Assembly (NCBI GenBank): GCA_963839995.1
Contig: CAWIXH010000023.1
Span: 4,210-68,209, forward strand
DNA length: 64,000 nucleotides
Direction: 5' to 3'
From: CAWIUB01 sp963839995
GTDB lineage: Bacteria > Actinomycetota > Actinomycetes > Mycobacteriales > Jatrophihabitantaceae
The translations under genes were made by a program, and so were the position numbers. The notes under the pieces are model-generated. The model was not told where the DNA came from and ran no database searches. It saw only the letters and a program-made list of their open reading frames with translations. Below are positions 7,467 to 15,096 of this stretch, one piece after another; position 1 is the stretch's first letter, and every line of letters begins with the position of its first letter.

Positions 7467-9956
7467 ATGACTGATACGACCGACACCGGGTCGTTCGACC
7501 GCATCGAGCCGGTCGACATCCAGACGGAGATGCAGCGCAGCTACATCGACTACGCAATGTCGGTGATCGTCGGGCGGGCGCTGCCCGACGTGCGCGACGG
7601 GCTCAAACCGGTGCACCGCAAGATCCTCTACGGGATGTACGACTCCGGCTTCCGGCCGGACCGCAATTACGTGAAGTGCGGCCGCGTCGTCGGCGACGTG
7701 ATGGGCAACTACCACCCGCACGGCGATCAGCCGCTCTACGACGCGCTGGTGCGCATGGCGCAGAGCTGGTCGCTGCGCTACCCGATGATCGACCCACAGG
7801 GCAACTTCGGCTCACCCGGCAACGACCCGGCGGCGGCCTACCGCTACACCGAATGCCGGCTGCATCCGCTGGCCATGGAGATGCTGCGCGACATCGACGA
7901 GGAGACCGTCGATTTCGTCCCTAACTACGCCGGCAACACCGTTGAGCCGGTCATCCTGCCCGCGCGCATCCCGAACCTGCTGGTGAATGGGTCTGAGGGG
8001 ATCGCAGTGGGCATGGCCACCCGCATCCCGCCGCACAACCTGCGCGAGATCGCGGCCGGTGTCACCTGGGCGCTCGACCACCCGGACGCCACTGACGGTG
8101 AGCTGCTGGAGCAGTTGATCAAGCTGGTTCCGGGCCCGGACTTCCCGACCAAGGCACTGATCGTCGGCCGGGACGGCATCGAGGACGCCTACCGCACCGG
8201 CCGCGGCTCGATCCGGATGCGCGCTGTTGTCAGTATCGAGGAGGACGTCAAGGGACGTGCCATCCTGGTGATCACGCAGCTGCCCTACCAGGTAAACCCC
8301 GACAACCTGGTCGAGTCGATCGCGCTGCTGGCTCGCGAGGGCAAGGTAGCCGGCATCGCGGACATCAACGACGAGTCGTCCGACCGGATCGGCATGCGCA
8401 TCGTCGTCACGCTCAAGCGCGACGCGGTGGCCAAGGTGGTGCTGAACAACCTGTTCAAGCACACCGCGCTGCAGACCACATTCGGCGCGAACATGCTGGC
8501 GATCGTCGACGGGGTGCCGCGCACCCTGCGGCTGGACCAGTTCGTCAATCACTACGTCGACCACCAGATCGAGGTGATCGTCCGGCGCACTCGCTACCAG
8601 CTGCGCAAGGCGGAGGAACGCGCCCACATCTTGCGTGCCTATCTCAAGGCACTCGACGCACTCGACGCCGTCATCGCCTTGATCCGCAATTCGCCGTCTG
8701 CGGATGAGGCGCGCGGCGGTTTGATGCAGTTGTTGGATATTGACGAGATTCAGGCGACCGCGATTCTGGACCTGCAACTGCGGCGGCTGGCCGCCCTCGA
8801 GCGGCAGCGGATCATCGACGAGGCCGCCGAGATCGAGCTGCGGATCGCCGACCTGACCGACATCCTGGCCAAGCCGGGTCGCCAGCGGCAGATCATCCGC
8901 GATGAGCTGAACGAGATCGTCGACAAGTACGGCGATGAACGGCGCACTCGGCTGGTGCCCTACGACGGCGACGTCAGCGCCGAGGACCTCATCGCGCAGG
9001 AGGACGTCGTCGTCACGATCACCCGCACTGGCTACGCCAAGCGCACCAAGACCGACCTGTATCGGGCACAGCGCCGTGGCGGCAAGGGCGTGCAAGGCGC
9101 GGGGCTGAAGACGGATGACATCGTGGCGCACTTCTTTGTGACGTCCACCCATGACTGGATCCTGTTCTTCACGAACAAGGGCCGCGCCTACCGGGCCAAG
9201 GCCTACGAACTGCCCGAGGCGAACCGCAACGCCCGCGGGCAGCACGTGGCGAACCTGCTGGCCTTCCAGCCGGACGAGACGATCGCCGAGGTCATTACGA
9301 TCCGCGACTACACGGTGGCGCCGTACCTGGTGCTGGCCACCAAGGCCGGATTGGTGAAGAAGACGAAGCTGACCGACTTCGACTCCAACCGGAGCGGTGG
9401 CATCGTCGCCATCAACCTGCGCGAGGACGACGAGCTGATCGACGCGGCGCTGATCTCGCCGGACAACGATCTGCTGCTGGTCAGCCGCAACGCCATGTCG
9501 ATCCGGTTCAAGGCCGACGACGAGACACTGCGTCCGATGGGCCGGGCTACGTCCGGGGTGATTGGAATGCGCTTCTCCGGGGACGACGAGCTGCTGGCCA
9601 TGCAGGTTATAGACGACGAGGGCGAATCCGGCCAAGAGATCCTGGTCGCCACCGATGGCGGATTCGCCAAGCGAACCAAGGTCGCGGAGTATCCGCCGCA
9701 GGGACGTGGGGGCAAGGGCGTGCTGACAGCGCGTATCGTGTCCACCCGAGGTGGACTGGTCGGCGCCGTCGCCGTCCGGCCGGAGGACGAGGTCTACGCG
9801 ATCACGTCCGATGGCGTGGTCATCCGCACCAAAGCCGCGGAGGTCCGCCGAGCACAGCGGCAAACCATGGGCGTGCGACTGATGAACCTGCCCGATGGGG
9901 TGAACCTGGTCGCGATCGCCCGCAACGCCGACGAGCCCGACGAGCAGAGTGAGTGA
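7467..9956 (+). CDS. gyrA: DNA gyrase subunit A
   Basis: GyrA is the breakage-reunion subunit. The 829-aa protein has an N-terminal winged-helix/tower domain with catalytic Tyr127 in RYTE, a coiled-coil region (about 370-490) and a C-terminal beta-pinwheel. The GyrA-box stretch QRRGGKGVQG is present, which distinguishes gyrase from topoisomerase IV. In the quinolone-resistance region the order is HPHGDQPLYDAL (residues 83-94): Gln88 and Pro89 occupy the positions of Ala90 and Ser91 of M. tuberculosis, while Asp92 (their Asp94) is retained. ATG at 7467 gives the usual N terminus. Downstream of the stop, an imperfect palindrome GCGCGCCGTACGGCGTGCGC lies at about 9997-10016. Confidence 0.98.
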   Translation: MTDTTDTGSFDRIEPVDIQTEMQRSYIDYAMSVIVGRALPDVRDGLKPVHRKILYGMYDSGFRPDRNYVKCGRVVGDVMGNYHPHGDQPLYDALVRMAQSWSLRYPMIDPQGNFGSPGNDPAAAYRYTECRLHPLAMEMLRDIDEETVDFVPNYAGNTVEPVILPARIPNLLVNGSEGIAVGMATRIPPHNLREIAAGVTWALDHPDATDGELLEQLIKLVPGPDFPTKALIVGRDGIEDAYRTGRGSIRMRAVVSIEEDVKGRAILVITQLPYQVNPDNLVESIALLAREGKVAGIADINDESSDRIGMRIVVTLKRDAVAKVVLNNLFKHTALQTTFGANMLAIVDGVPRTLRLDQFVNHYVDHQIEVIVRRTRYQLRKAEERAHILRAYLKALDALDAVIALIRNSPSADEARGGLMQLLDIDEIQATAILDLQLRRLAALERQRIIDEAAEIELRIADLTDILAKPGRQRQIIRDELNEIVDKYGDERRTRLVPYDGDVSAEDLIAQEDVVVTITRTGYAKRTKTDLYRAQRRGGKGVQGAGLKTDDIVAHFFVTSTHDWILFFTNKGRAYRAKAYELPEANRNARGQHVANLLAFQPDETIAEVITIRDYTVAPYLVLATKAGLVKKTKLTDFDSNRSGGIVAINLREDDELIDAALISPDNDLLLVSRNAMSIRFKADDETLRPMGRATSGVIGMRFSGDDELLAMQVIDDEGESGQEILVATDGGFAKRTKVAEYPPQGRGGKGVLTARIVSTRGGLVGAVAVRPEDEVYAITSDGVVIRTKAAEVRRAQRQTMGVRLMNLPDGVNLVAIARNADEPDEQSE

Positions 9957-10033
9957 GCATCGCAGGACCGAAGGTCCGAGGAGCGGAGCGAACGACAGCG
10001 CGCCGTACGGCGTGCGCATGAGGGAGTAGGTAG

Positions 10034-10819
10034 ATGCCGGAATCGCCGTACCCGTCCGCTGGAGGCCACACAGCCCCCACCGTCGACGCGCCGGACGACG
10101 TCCGCGACCACCAGGGCTCGGCCGACGAGCCGATCACAGCGGGCGACGCCGCTCCGGTGCCGCCCGCTCAGGACGTGGCGGCGGCCCCTGAGTGGACGGC
10201 GCCAGCCCCCGACTGGCCCCCTCCCGCCGACGAGTGGTCGGCGCCATCGGTCGTCACCGCAAACGGGGCGCGCGCGCCCCTGGAGCACACCCCGACCCCC
10301 AGCGTTGCCGGGGCCGAAGCATACGGCGCCCCGACCATCGCCGGACCCCAGCTGGTGACCGCTCCGCCCGGCGGTGGGCACCACATCCCGCCCGTCCCGC
10401 CCGGCGTGTCAGCGCCCGGCGGTGCGCCGACGCCGGGCCGTCCTCAGCAGCGCAGTGGCCGCGGCCCGCGACGAGCCCGCCTGCAGCTGCGGCATATCGA
10501 TCCATGGACGGTGCTGAAGTTCGCGTGCGTGCTGTCCGTGGCACTGTTTTTCGTCTGGCTGATCACGGTCGGCGTGCTCTACGGCATCCTCGACGTCGCC
10601 GGCGTCGTCAACAAAGTGAACGACACAGTGACGACGATTAATGGCACCGGGTCTAGTGCGCCGATCACACCCGGCATCGTGTTTGGCGGGGCGGCGATCA
10701 TCGGCGTCGTCAATATCATCCTGTTCATTTCCCTGTCGACCGTCGGGTCGGTGGTCTACAACCTGTGCGCCGACCTGGTCGGTGGCATCGAGGTCACCCT
10801 GTCCGAACGAGAGGCGTGA
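10034..10819 (+). CDS. DUF3566 membrane protein
   Basis: DUF3566 proteins are actinobacterial membrane proteins of unknown function encoded between gyrA and the tRNA-Ile gene. Here 261 aa: the first 155 residues are rich in proline, alanine and glycine and probably disordered and cytoplasmic. The conserved C-terminal domain follows, with a hydrophobic helix at about 160-190 (from VLKFACVLSVALFFVWLI) and a second at about 215-245, ending in the conserved NLCADLVGGIEVTLSE segment. ATG at 10034 follows a weak purine-rich site. Position and domain are diagnostic; function is unknown. Confidence 0.9.
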   Translation: MPESPYPSAGGHTAPTVDAPDDVRDHQGSADEPITAGDAAPVPPAQDVAAAPEWTAPAPDWPPPADEWSAPSVVTANGARAPLEHTPTPSVAGAEAYGAPTIAGPQLVTAPPGGGHHIPPVPPGVSAPGGAPTPGRPQQRSGRGPRRARLQLRHIDPWTVLKFACVLSVALFFVWLITVGVLYGILDVAGVVNKVNDTVTTINGTGSSAPITPGIVFGGAAIIGVVNIILFISLSTVGSVVYNLCADLVGGIEVTLSEREA

Positions 10820-10838
10820 TCGGCATTAGCGCGCGGAT

Positions 10839-10868
10839 TTGGGTGGCCCTGTGGGCGACGGGTAGGCT
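10839..10868 (+). promoter_or_regulatory. Candidate promoter of tRNA-Ile
   Basis: TTGGGT at 10839-10844 and TAGGCT at 10863-10868 are spaced by 18 bp and would start transcription about 8-10 nt before the mature tRNA-Ile 5' end. The -35 matches consensus only in its first three bases. Confidence 0.4.
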
Positions 10869-10883
10869 GACTGTTTGCATTTC

Positions 10884-10957
10884 GGGCCTGTAGCTCAGAC
10901 GGTTAGAGCGCATCCCTGATAAGGATGAGGCCGGAGGTTCAAGTCCTCCCAGGCCCA
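10884..10957 (+). tRNA. tRNA-Ile (anticodon GAT)
   Basis: A full cloverleaf: the acceptor GGGCCTG (10884-10890) pairs with CAGGCCC (10950-10956), discriminator A at 10957. The anticodon loop CTGATAA at 10916-10922 has GAT at 10918-10920, and the T arm contains GGTTCAAGTCC. No encoded CCA. It sits between the DUF3566 gene and DLW-39, as in many actinobacteria. Confidence 0.97.
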
Positions 10958-10994
10958 CGTCGAAGGTTCCCGTAGCAGAGGAAGGTGCTCACAG

Positions 10995-11120
10995 GTGAAG
11001 GTCTTGCTGCCCATCGTGGCGCTTGCCGCCGGGGTGTTCGCGCTGGTGCGCCACCGCAAGAACGCCCAGGCTGACGCCGACCTCTGGCGCGAGGCGACCA
11101 GTGGAGTCAAGCAGCCGTAA
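10995..11120 (+). CDS. DLW-39 family small protein
   Basis: A 41-aa protein starting MKVLLPIVALAAG. It has an N-terminal hydrophobic segment (residues 3-18), a basic patch RHRK and the DADLWREAT motif that names the DLW-39 family, a tiny actinobacterial protein encoded between the two origin-proximal tRNA genes. GTG start at 10995, with AGAGGAAGG at 10977-10985 nine bases upstream as ribosome binding site. Probably a single-pass membrane peptide; function unknown. Confidence 0.9.
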   Translation: MKVLLPIVALAAGVFALVRHRKNAQADADLWREATSGVKQP

Positions 11121-11136
11121 ACTTGCCGGCACGCCC

Positions 11137-11209
11137 GGGGACGTAGCTCAACTGGTAGAGCACCGCCTTTGCAAGGCGGGGGTTGGGAGTTCAAGTCTCC
11201 TCGTCTCCA
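11137..11209 (+). tRNA. tRNA-Ala (anticodon TGC)
   Basis: The acceptor GGGGACG (11137-11143) pairs with CGTCTCC (11202-11208), including one G-T pair, with discriminator A at 11209. The anticodon stem CCGCC/GGCGG encloses the loop TTTGCAA (11168-11174), anticodon TGC at 11170-11172. The T arm has AGTTCAAGTCT. Its 3' end directly abuts an integrase remnant, so it may once have been an attachment site. Confidence 0.97.
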
Positions 11210-11221
11210 CAGCCTGACCCG

Positions 11222-11403
11222 CCGACCGCGGAAGAGGCCGCCGCGATCATCGGTGCCGCCTGGCGGGATCCCGAGTGGAGTCTGCTGCTCTAGCCTAGCT
11301 GGTCCTGGTGACCGGCATGCGCTGGGGCGAGGTCAGCGCGCTGCTATGGCGCCACATCGACCTTCGCACCGGGACGCTCCTCATCCAATGTGCGAATGCG
11401 CAG
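11222..11403 (+). pseudogene. Tyrosine recombinase (phage-type integrase) remnant
   Basis: The frame starting at 11222 reads PTAEEAAAIIGAAWRDPEWS, the hinge ahead of an integrase catalytic domain. After an in-frame stop and a frameshift near 11290-11310, the text continues LVTGMRWGEVSALLWRHIDL. This is the box I region of tyrosine recombinases, with the catalytic Arg of the TGMR motif. The rest of the enzyme, including the HxxR and Tyr motifs, is gone, replaced at about 11404 by GH15 sequence. It lies 12 bp after tRNA-Ala, the usual place for an integrative element. No matching attachment duplicate of the tRNA 3' end was seen in the window. Confidence 0.8.
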
Positions 11404-12052
11404 GTCAAAGATGACCTGCAGACCGCCGCGCTGGTGACTAGCGACGGGTCGATCGACTGGTTCTGCTACCCGCGCTTCGACTCGCCGAGTGTCTTCGGCG
11501 TCCTGCTCGACCACCGCAAGGGCGGCCGCCTCCAGATCCGCCCGGCGTCGGATTCGTTTGCGACGAAAACAGATGTACGTGCCCGACACTGCGATCCCGA
11601 TCACCCGCCTCCTCACCGACGAAGGCGTGGGCGAGGTCGTCGACTTCATGCCGGTCAGCGGGACCGCCGCGACCAATCGCCATCGTCTGGTGCGTATGAT
11701 CCGGTGCGTGCGCGGCCGAATGACCTTCGAGGCGGACCTGGCGCCACGGTTCGACTGCGCGCGCCGCCCGCACCAGATGGACCTGACCTGCACGGCCGCG
11801 TTGCGGGACATGTTCGAGTGCTCGCCGACCACTGGGACCAGCCCGAGGCCGGCATCTGGGAGACCCGCGGCGGGCCCAAGGCCTTCACCTACGGACAGGT
11901 GATGAGCTGGGTGGCCTTCGACCGCGATCCGGATGGCCACGACGCACGGCCGCCGGGCACCGATCGAGCGCTGGCCGAGCAAGCCCGACGCCATATCCGA
12001 GCAGGTGATGACGTGCGGCTGGCACTGCGAGGGAGGCACCCGTGATGGCTGA
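11404..12052 (+). pseudogene. Glycoside hydrolase family 15 (glucoamylase/trehalase-like) remnant
   Basis: Pieces of a GH15 enzyme appear in successive frames. DLQTAALVTSDGSIDWFCYP and FDSPSVFGVLLDHRKGG are the N-terminal domain (11410-11565). After a frameshift near 11566 comes YVPDTAIPITRLLTDEGVGE with VVDFMPV, up to about 11815. A large internal deletion then joins to DHWDQPEAGIWETRGG and FTYGQVMSWVAFDR, the C-terminal catalytic half. A third shift near 11925 gives RWPSKPDAISEQVM and CGWHCEGG. A complete GH15 is about 600 aa; only about a third remains, and the central catalytic core is lost. Confidence 0.8.
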
Positions 12053-13301
12053 CCGACACCTGGGCAGCAGCACCGAGAACGCCGTCGTCAACGCGGCGGG
12101 AATGGTTCAGGGCATCACCCTGGTCACGTTCCCGGCGGCGAGCTCGATCTTCACCGACCCATCCGAATACGACCTGTCCAGCACCCAGTACGGAACCATG
12201 TTCCTGCCCCAGGTCATCACCGCCATCGCAGCATCGCTACTCGGCTCGAGCCTGGCCAACCGGATCAGCGCGAAACAGGTGCTGCTGTTGGGTCTGGCCT
12301 GCAACATCACCGCGATGCTCATCCTGGTCGCTACCACGACGGTCAAGACCGATACCAGTGTCGCCTACCCGTTACTGCTGGTGGCTACCGCGTTTCTCGG
12401 CGCCGGCTTCGGTCTGACCGTGCCCATCCTCAACACCTTCGTATCAGACTTCCACCCCGCCGGCGTGGATCGCGCGGTCCTGGTCCTCAACGCCCTGCTC
12501 GGGCTCGGCACCGCACTGGCCCCGGTGTTCGTGGCTGTCTTCGTCGGGCTCGGGTTCTGGTGGGGCCTACCGGTGCTGTCCGCTGTATTACTGACCGCGC
12601 TGCTGCTGATCAGTGCGCGGCTTCCGCTGCAGGCTGCGACCGCCAACCCCGCGACGACGGCGGGGCAGCGCGCTGGCCGCGGAATCCCCGCAACGTTCTG
12701 GCTGTTCGCAGCGTTCGCCGTGCTCTACGGCATCTGCGAGACGATGAACGGCAACTGGTCCCAGCTCGACATGACCACCGAACACGCAGCCTCCGCAACC
12801 CAAGCCTCGATCGCGCTGACCGCCTTCTGGGCGATGGTGACGGTGGGACGGGTACTGTTCGCGTCGATCGGCCGGTGGATGCCGGCCCGGCTCACCTATC
12901 ACGTCCTGCCGTTCGTCCTGGTGGCGACGTTCGCGCTTGTCGCCGCCCTGCCGAACGGCAGCCCATGGCTGGGGGTCGTCGTGTTCGGCCTCGCCGGGTT
13001 GGGCTGCTCGGCCCTGCTGCCGCTGACCATCAGCTTCGGGCAACGAGCAATGCCCCTAATGGCCGAGGCGGTGTCGGGAGGCGTGATCGCCTTCTATCAG
13101 CTCGGCTATGGCATCGCCGCGTTCGGTGTTGGCCCGCTCGTCGACCACGGCGTGAGCCTGCCGACGATATTCGGCTGGGCCGCGCTCGCTGCCGCGGGGC
13201 TAAGCGTGCTCTCGTTCGCAGTCGGTCGACACCAGCCCTCACCGGAGCACCTACATCCCCGACCATCGCGCATGGAACAACCAGGGATATCACCGGGATA
13301 G
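12045..13301 (+). CDS. MFS transporter
   Basis: A 418-aa protein with about twelve hydrophobic segments, as in major facilitator secondary transporters. The start is ATG 12045 or the adjacent GTG 12042; GGGAGG at 12031-12036 gives an 8-nt spacer to the ATG. The N-terminal helix pair, then an AASLLGSSLANRISAKQ loop like the conserved loop between helices 2 and 3, and a second half beginning at about residue 210 (ATFWLFAAFAVLYGICE) are typical. Substrate cannot be inferred. It stands alone in the island scar after tRNA-Ala and its start overlaps the tail of the GH15 remnant, so it may have arrived with the island. Confidence 0.88.
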   Translation: MADRHLGSSTENAVVNAAGMVQGITLVTFPAASSIFTDPSEYDLSSTQYGTMFLPQVITAIAASLLGSSLANRISAKQVLLLGLACNITAMLILVATTTVKTDTSVAYPLLLVATAFLGAGFGLTVPILNTFVSDFHPAGVDRAVLVLNALLGLGTALAPVFVAVFVGLGFWWGLPVLSAVLLTALLLISARLPLQAATANPATTAGQRAGRGIPATFWLFAAFAVLYGICETMNGNWSQLDMTTEHAASATQASIALTAFWAMVTVGRVLFASIGRWMPARLTYHVLPFVLVATFALVAALPNGSPWLGVVVFGLAGLGCSALLPLTISFGQRAMPLMAEAVSGGVIAFYQLGYGIAAFGVGPLVDHGVSLPTIFGWAALAAAGLSVLSFAVGRHQPSPEHLHPRPSRMEQPGISPG

Positions 13302-13499
13302 GAATTGGCCGGATGAACTCGACCAGCCGGCGCGGCACCGTCCAGGGCTCGAGGAATCATCGCAACGAAATCCGCGATCAGCGGTCGGGCAATCTGGCGG
13401 GACCCCATCGGGTCGAGAACGGGACGACCCGGGCCAGCAGTAGTCAGCCCGACCTCCTTCGGCTCCGACGCCGAGGTGATGTCGGTCAAATGGAGAACG
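13302..13499. other. Gap with a possible minus-strand fragment
   Basis: On the minus strand a frame starts at 13489 (MTDITSASEPKEVG...) and keeps G/C-rich third positions to about 13302, before running into the antisense of the MFS gene. It may be the 5' fragment of a deleted gene. I do not recognise it, and nothing else is visible here. Confidence 0.3.
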
Positions 13500-13763
13500 A
13501 TGAAGGTCGTATTCCGCTACAGCGAAAGCACGAGCGGCCCGATCATCAAGCGACAGTGGCCATTGCAATTCGACCTGATCGACGATCCGGTCGAGGCATG
13601 GGATCTGTCGAGAACCGCCTCAGCCGGTGGTCAGTGCCTCAAGGTCGGCGCAGAAGTCCGAGTCATTGGAATGCCCGACATTCACTACATCGAAGGAGAG
13701 CGACTTTCGTCGGTGCTGATGTCGAAGAATTCCGTGAACTTTCGGTTACGGGCGTCTCGGTAG
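13500..13763 (+). CDS. Hypothetical protein, unrecognised (87 aa)
   Basis: An 87-aa frame beginning MKVVFRYSESTSGPIIKRQW. Upstream, GGAGAACG precedes the ATG at 13500; an in-frame ATG at 13476 is also possible. G+C content is lower than in neighbouring genes, which fits acquired DNA. I recognise no domain, signal peptide or membrane segment. It lies in the decayed interval between the MFS gene and the MNT/HEPN pair. From 13764 to about 13949 I see nothing supportable. Confidence 0.35.
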   Translation: MKVVFRYSESTSGPIIKRQWPLQFDLIDDPVEAWDLSRTASAGGQCLKVGAEVRVIGMPDIHYIEGERLSSVLMSKNSVNFRLRASR

Positions 13764-13949
13764 GTCCGTATGGTGCAACAGACGTTCTTAGCTCGACGGC
13801 CGTACCGCAAGGGTGCCAGCAGGCCGATCGGTCAGGCGCTGGCAACACCCCGCGCGGCCCGTTCAGAGACGAATCGCAGCGACGAGCGGCATCGAGCGCG
13901 GTCATCCGCACATCGGCGCGCCCGTTCGTGACATCGGTATGCCGACTCG

Positions 13950-14085
13950 GTGGTCGGTGCCGGTCCGAGCCGATCCGCCAGCCGGTCGAGCACCGTCGGT
14001 TCGTCTCGGTCGGCTCGTTCGAACTGCTTGATCGCCGCCACTGCGGCCCTGATGTCGCGGATTCGATCCTGCGCGACCGGCTCAC
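13950..14085 (-). pseudogene. HEPN (DUF86-like) toxin remnant
   Basis: A GTG at 14085 overlaps the nucleotidyltransferase stop as GTGA, the arrangement of MNT-HEPN toxin-antitoxin pairs. After four codons the frame is lost; in the next frame the text reads VAQDRIRDIRAAVAAIKQFE, resembling the first helix of HEPN/DUF86 proteins. Similarity then fades and the catalytic RxxxxH motif of the toxin is not found. The toxin therefore looks inactivated by a frameshift and 3' loss. Confidence 0.55.
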
Positions 14086-14330
14086 AAAGGCCGCGCCTCG
14101 GCGAGCACGCGCGCGCGCATGTCCTCACGCAACGAATCCGCCGGACCCAGGTCGACAGGAACCTCCAGCAATTCCCGCAGGGCTTGCTCGAGCCCGACCA
14201 CGGTGAGCAGAGACGTGCCAGGCGAGAAGTCCGCCAGCAGATCGATATCGCTGGATTGCGTGTCCTCGCCGCGGGCGACAGACCCGAAGACGCACACATT
14301 GGAGGCCCCTCTGGCCCGCGCGAGTTTCAA
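14082..14330 (-). CDS. MNT-type nucleotidyltransferase (antitoxin-like), possibly start-less
   Basis: MntA-like minimal nucleotidyltransferases neutralise HEPN toxins by nucleotidylating them. The 82-residue frame has the catalytic signature GSVARGEDTQSSDIDLL (GSx10DxD) and the expected C terminus RVLAEARPL. Homology extends upstream of the listed TTG at 14330 (residues AHREEV precede it in frame), but there is no ATG or GTG before an in-frame stop. The GAGGAGG next to the TTG is too close to be a good ribosome binding site, so the true start may have been lost. Its HEPN partner is broken. Confidence 0.6.
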   Translation of the reverse strand: MKLARARGASNVCVFGSVARGEDTQSSDIDLLADFSPGTSLLTVVGLEQALRELLEVPVDLGPADSLREDMRARVLAEARPL

Positions 14331-14525
14331 GACCTCCTCGCGATGGGCCTCCCAGCACCTGGCTGGGACGCTCCGTCGTCGCGCTCTGAGTCACGGGTTA
14401 AATGCTAAAGGCGCGAGCTGCCCAGCCTCGACAAGATCGAGGGCTCGTTGGACGGTAGCTATCAACGAACGGGCCACCCCACGCAGCCCAGCGATTACAG
14501 GGCCTTCAGGCACTTACAGCGGACG

Positions 14526-14990
14526 TCAGCCGCCCATAGCTGCGGCCGCGCGCTTCGCCATCTCCTCAGGCGGGACATCCTCGATGTGGGTCGCGACAAA
14601 CCACTTGTGCCCGAATGGGTCGACGAATTGCCCGGCCCGGTCACCGTAGAACTGGTTCTCGACCTTGCGGTCCTCGGTCGCACCGGCCTTGATCGCCCGG
14701 TCGAACACGGTGTCGACGTCCTCGACATACACCATCACCATGACCGGCGTGCCACCCAGGCTCTGGGGCGTCTGGCCGCCCATGTCCGGGAACGTGTCGG
14801 CCAGCATGAACAACGAATCGCCGATCTCCAGCTCCGCGTGACCGATCTTGCCCTCCGGCCCCGGCATCCGCACTCGCTCCTTCGCCCCGAACACCGTCGT
14901 GTAGAAGTCGATCGCGGCGCTCGCGCCGTCCACCGACAGGTACGGGATGACCTGTGGGTACTCATCGGGGATGGGCTTGACAGGCGACAT
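14526..14990 (-). CDS. VOC family protein (PhnB/glyoxalase-like)
   Basis: A 154-aa protein of the vicinal oxygen chelate fold, with paired beta-alpha-beta-beta-beta modules, related to PhnB-like proteins. The start at 14990 (MSPVKPIPDEYPQVIPYL) is set by a strong Shine-Dalgarno, GAAGGAGGT, five bases upstream. Typical segments are the AAIDFYTTVFGAKE helix-strand and the C-terminal DPFGHKWFVATH. Enzymatic activity cannot be assigned; these proteins include isomerases, dioxygenases and resistance proteins. It diverges from the atuA-like operon with only 106 bp between start codons. Confidence 0.88.
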   Translation of the reverse strand: MSPVKPIPDEYPQVIPYLSVDGASAAIDFYTTVFGAKERVRMPGPEGKIGHAELEIGDSLFMLADTFPDMGGQTPQSLGGTPVMVMVYVEDVDTVFDRAIKAGATEDRKVENQFYGDRAGQFVDPFGHKWFVATHIEDVPPEEMAKRAAAAMGG

Positions 14991-15060
14991 GGCTACCTCC
15001 TTCACCGCACCCCAAACTAGCCATCCGCAACTCGCCATGGAAGAGGCAGCCGGGCATCCT

Positions 15061-15089
15061 TTGACAGTCGCCCGGGTTGCCTGTCGAAT
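15061..15089 (+). promoter_or_regulatory. Promoter of the atuA-accD-accA-ech operon (leaderless)
   Basis: A perfect TTGACA at 15061-15066 and TCGAAT at 15084-15089 (4 of 6 to TATAAT) are separated by exactly 17 bp. Transcription should begin 7-8 nt after the -10, at or next to the GTG at 15097, giving a leaderless mRNA. This explains the absence of a spaced ribosome binding site and supports that start codon. Confidence 0.65.
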
Positions 15090-15096
15090 CGGGGAC

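Noticed and set aside
7812..10019. Minus-strand open frame of 735 codons opposite gyrA
   Set aside because: It mirrors the third-position bias of gyrA and has low-complexity, family-less translation; GyrA on the plus strand is unambiguous.
12560..14206. Plus-strand open frame of 548 codons
   Set aside because: Its first half overlaps the MFS gene in another frame and the translation is arginine-rich without any family; the openness follows from high GC.
11137..14500. Complete integrated element with att sites at tRNA-Ala
   Set aside because: Only integrase fragments remain and I found no second copy of the tRNA 3' end downstream in the window.
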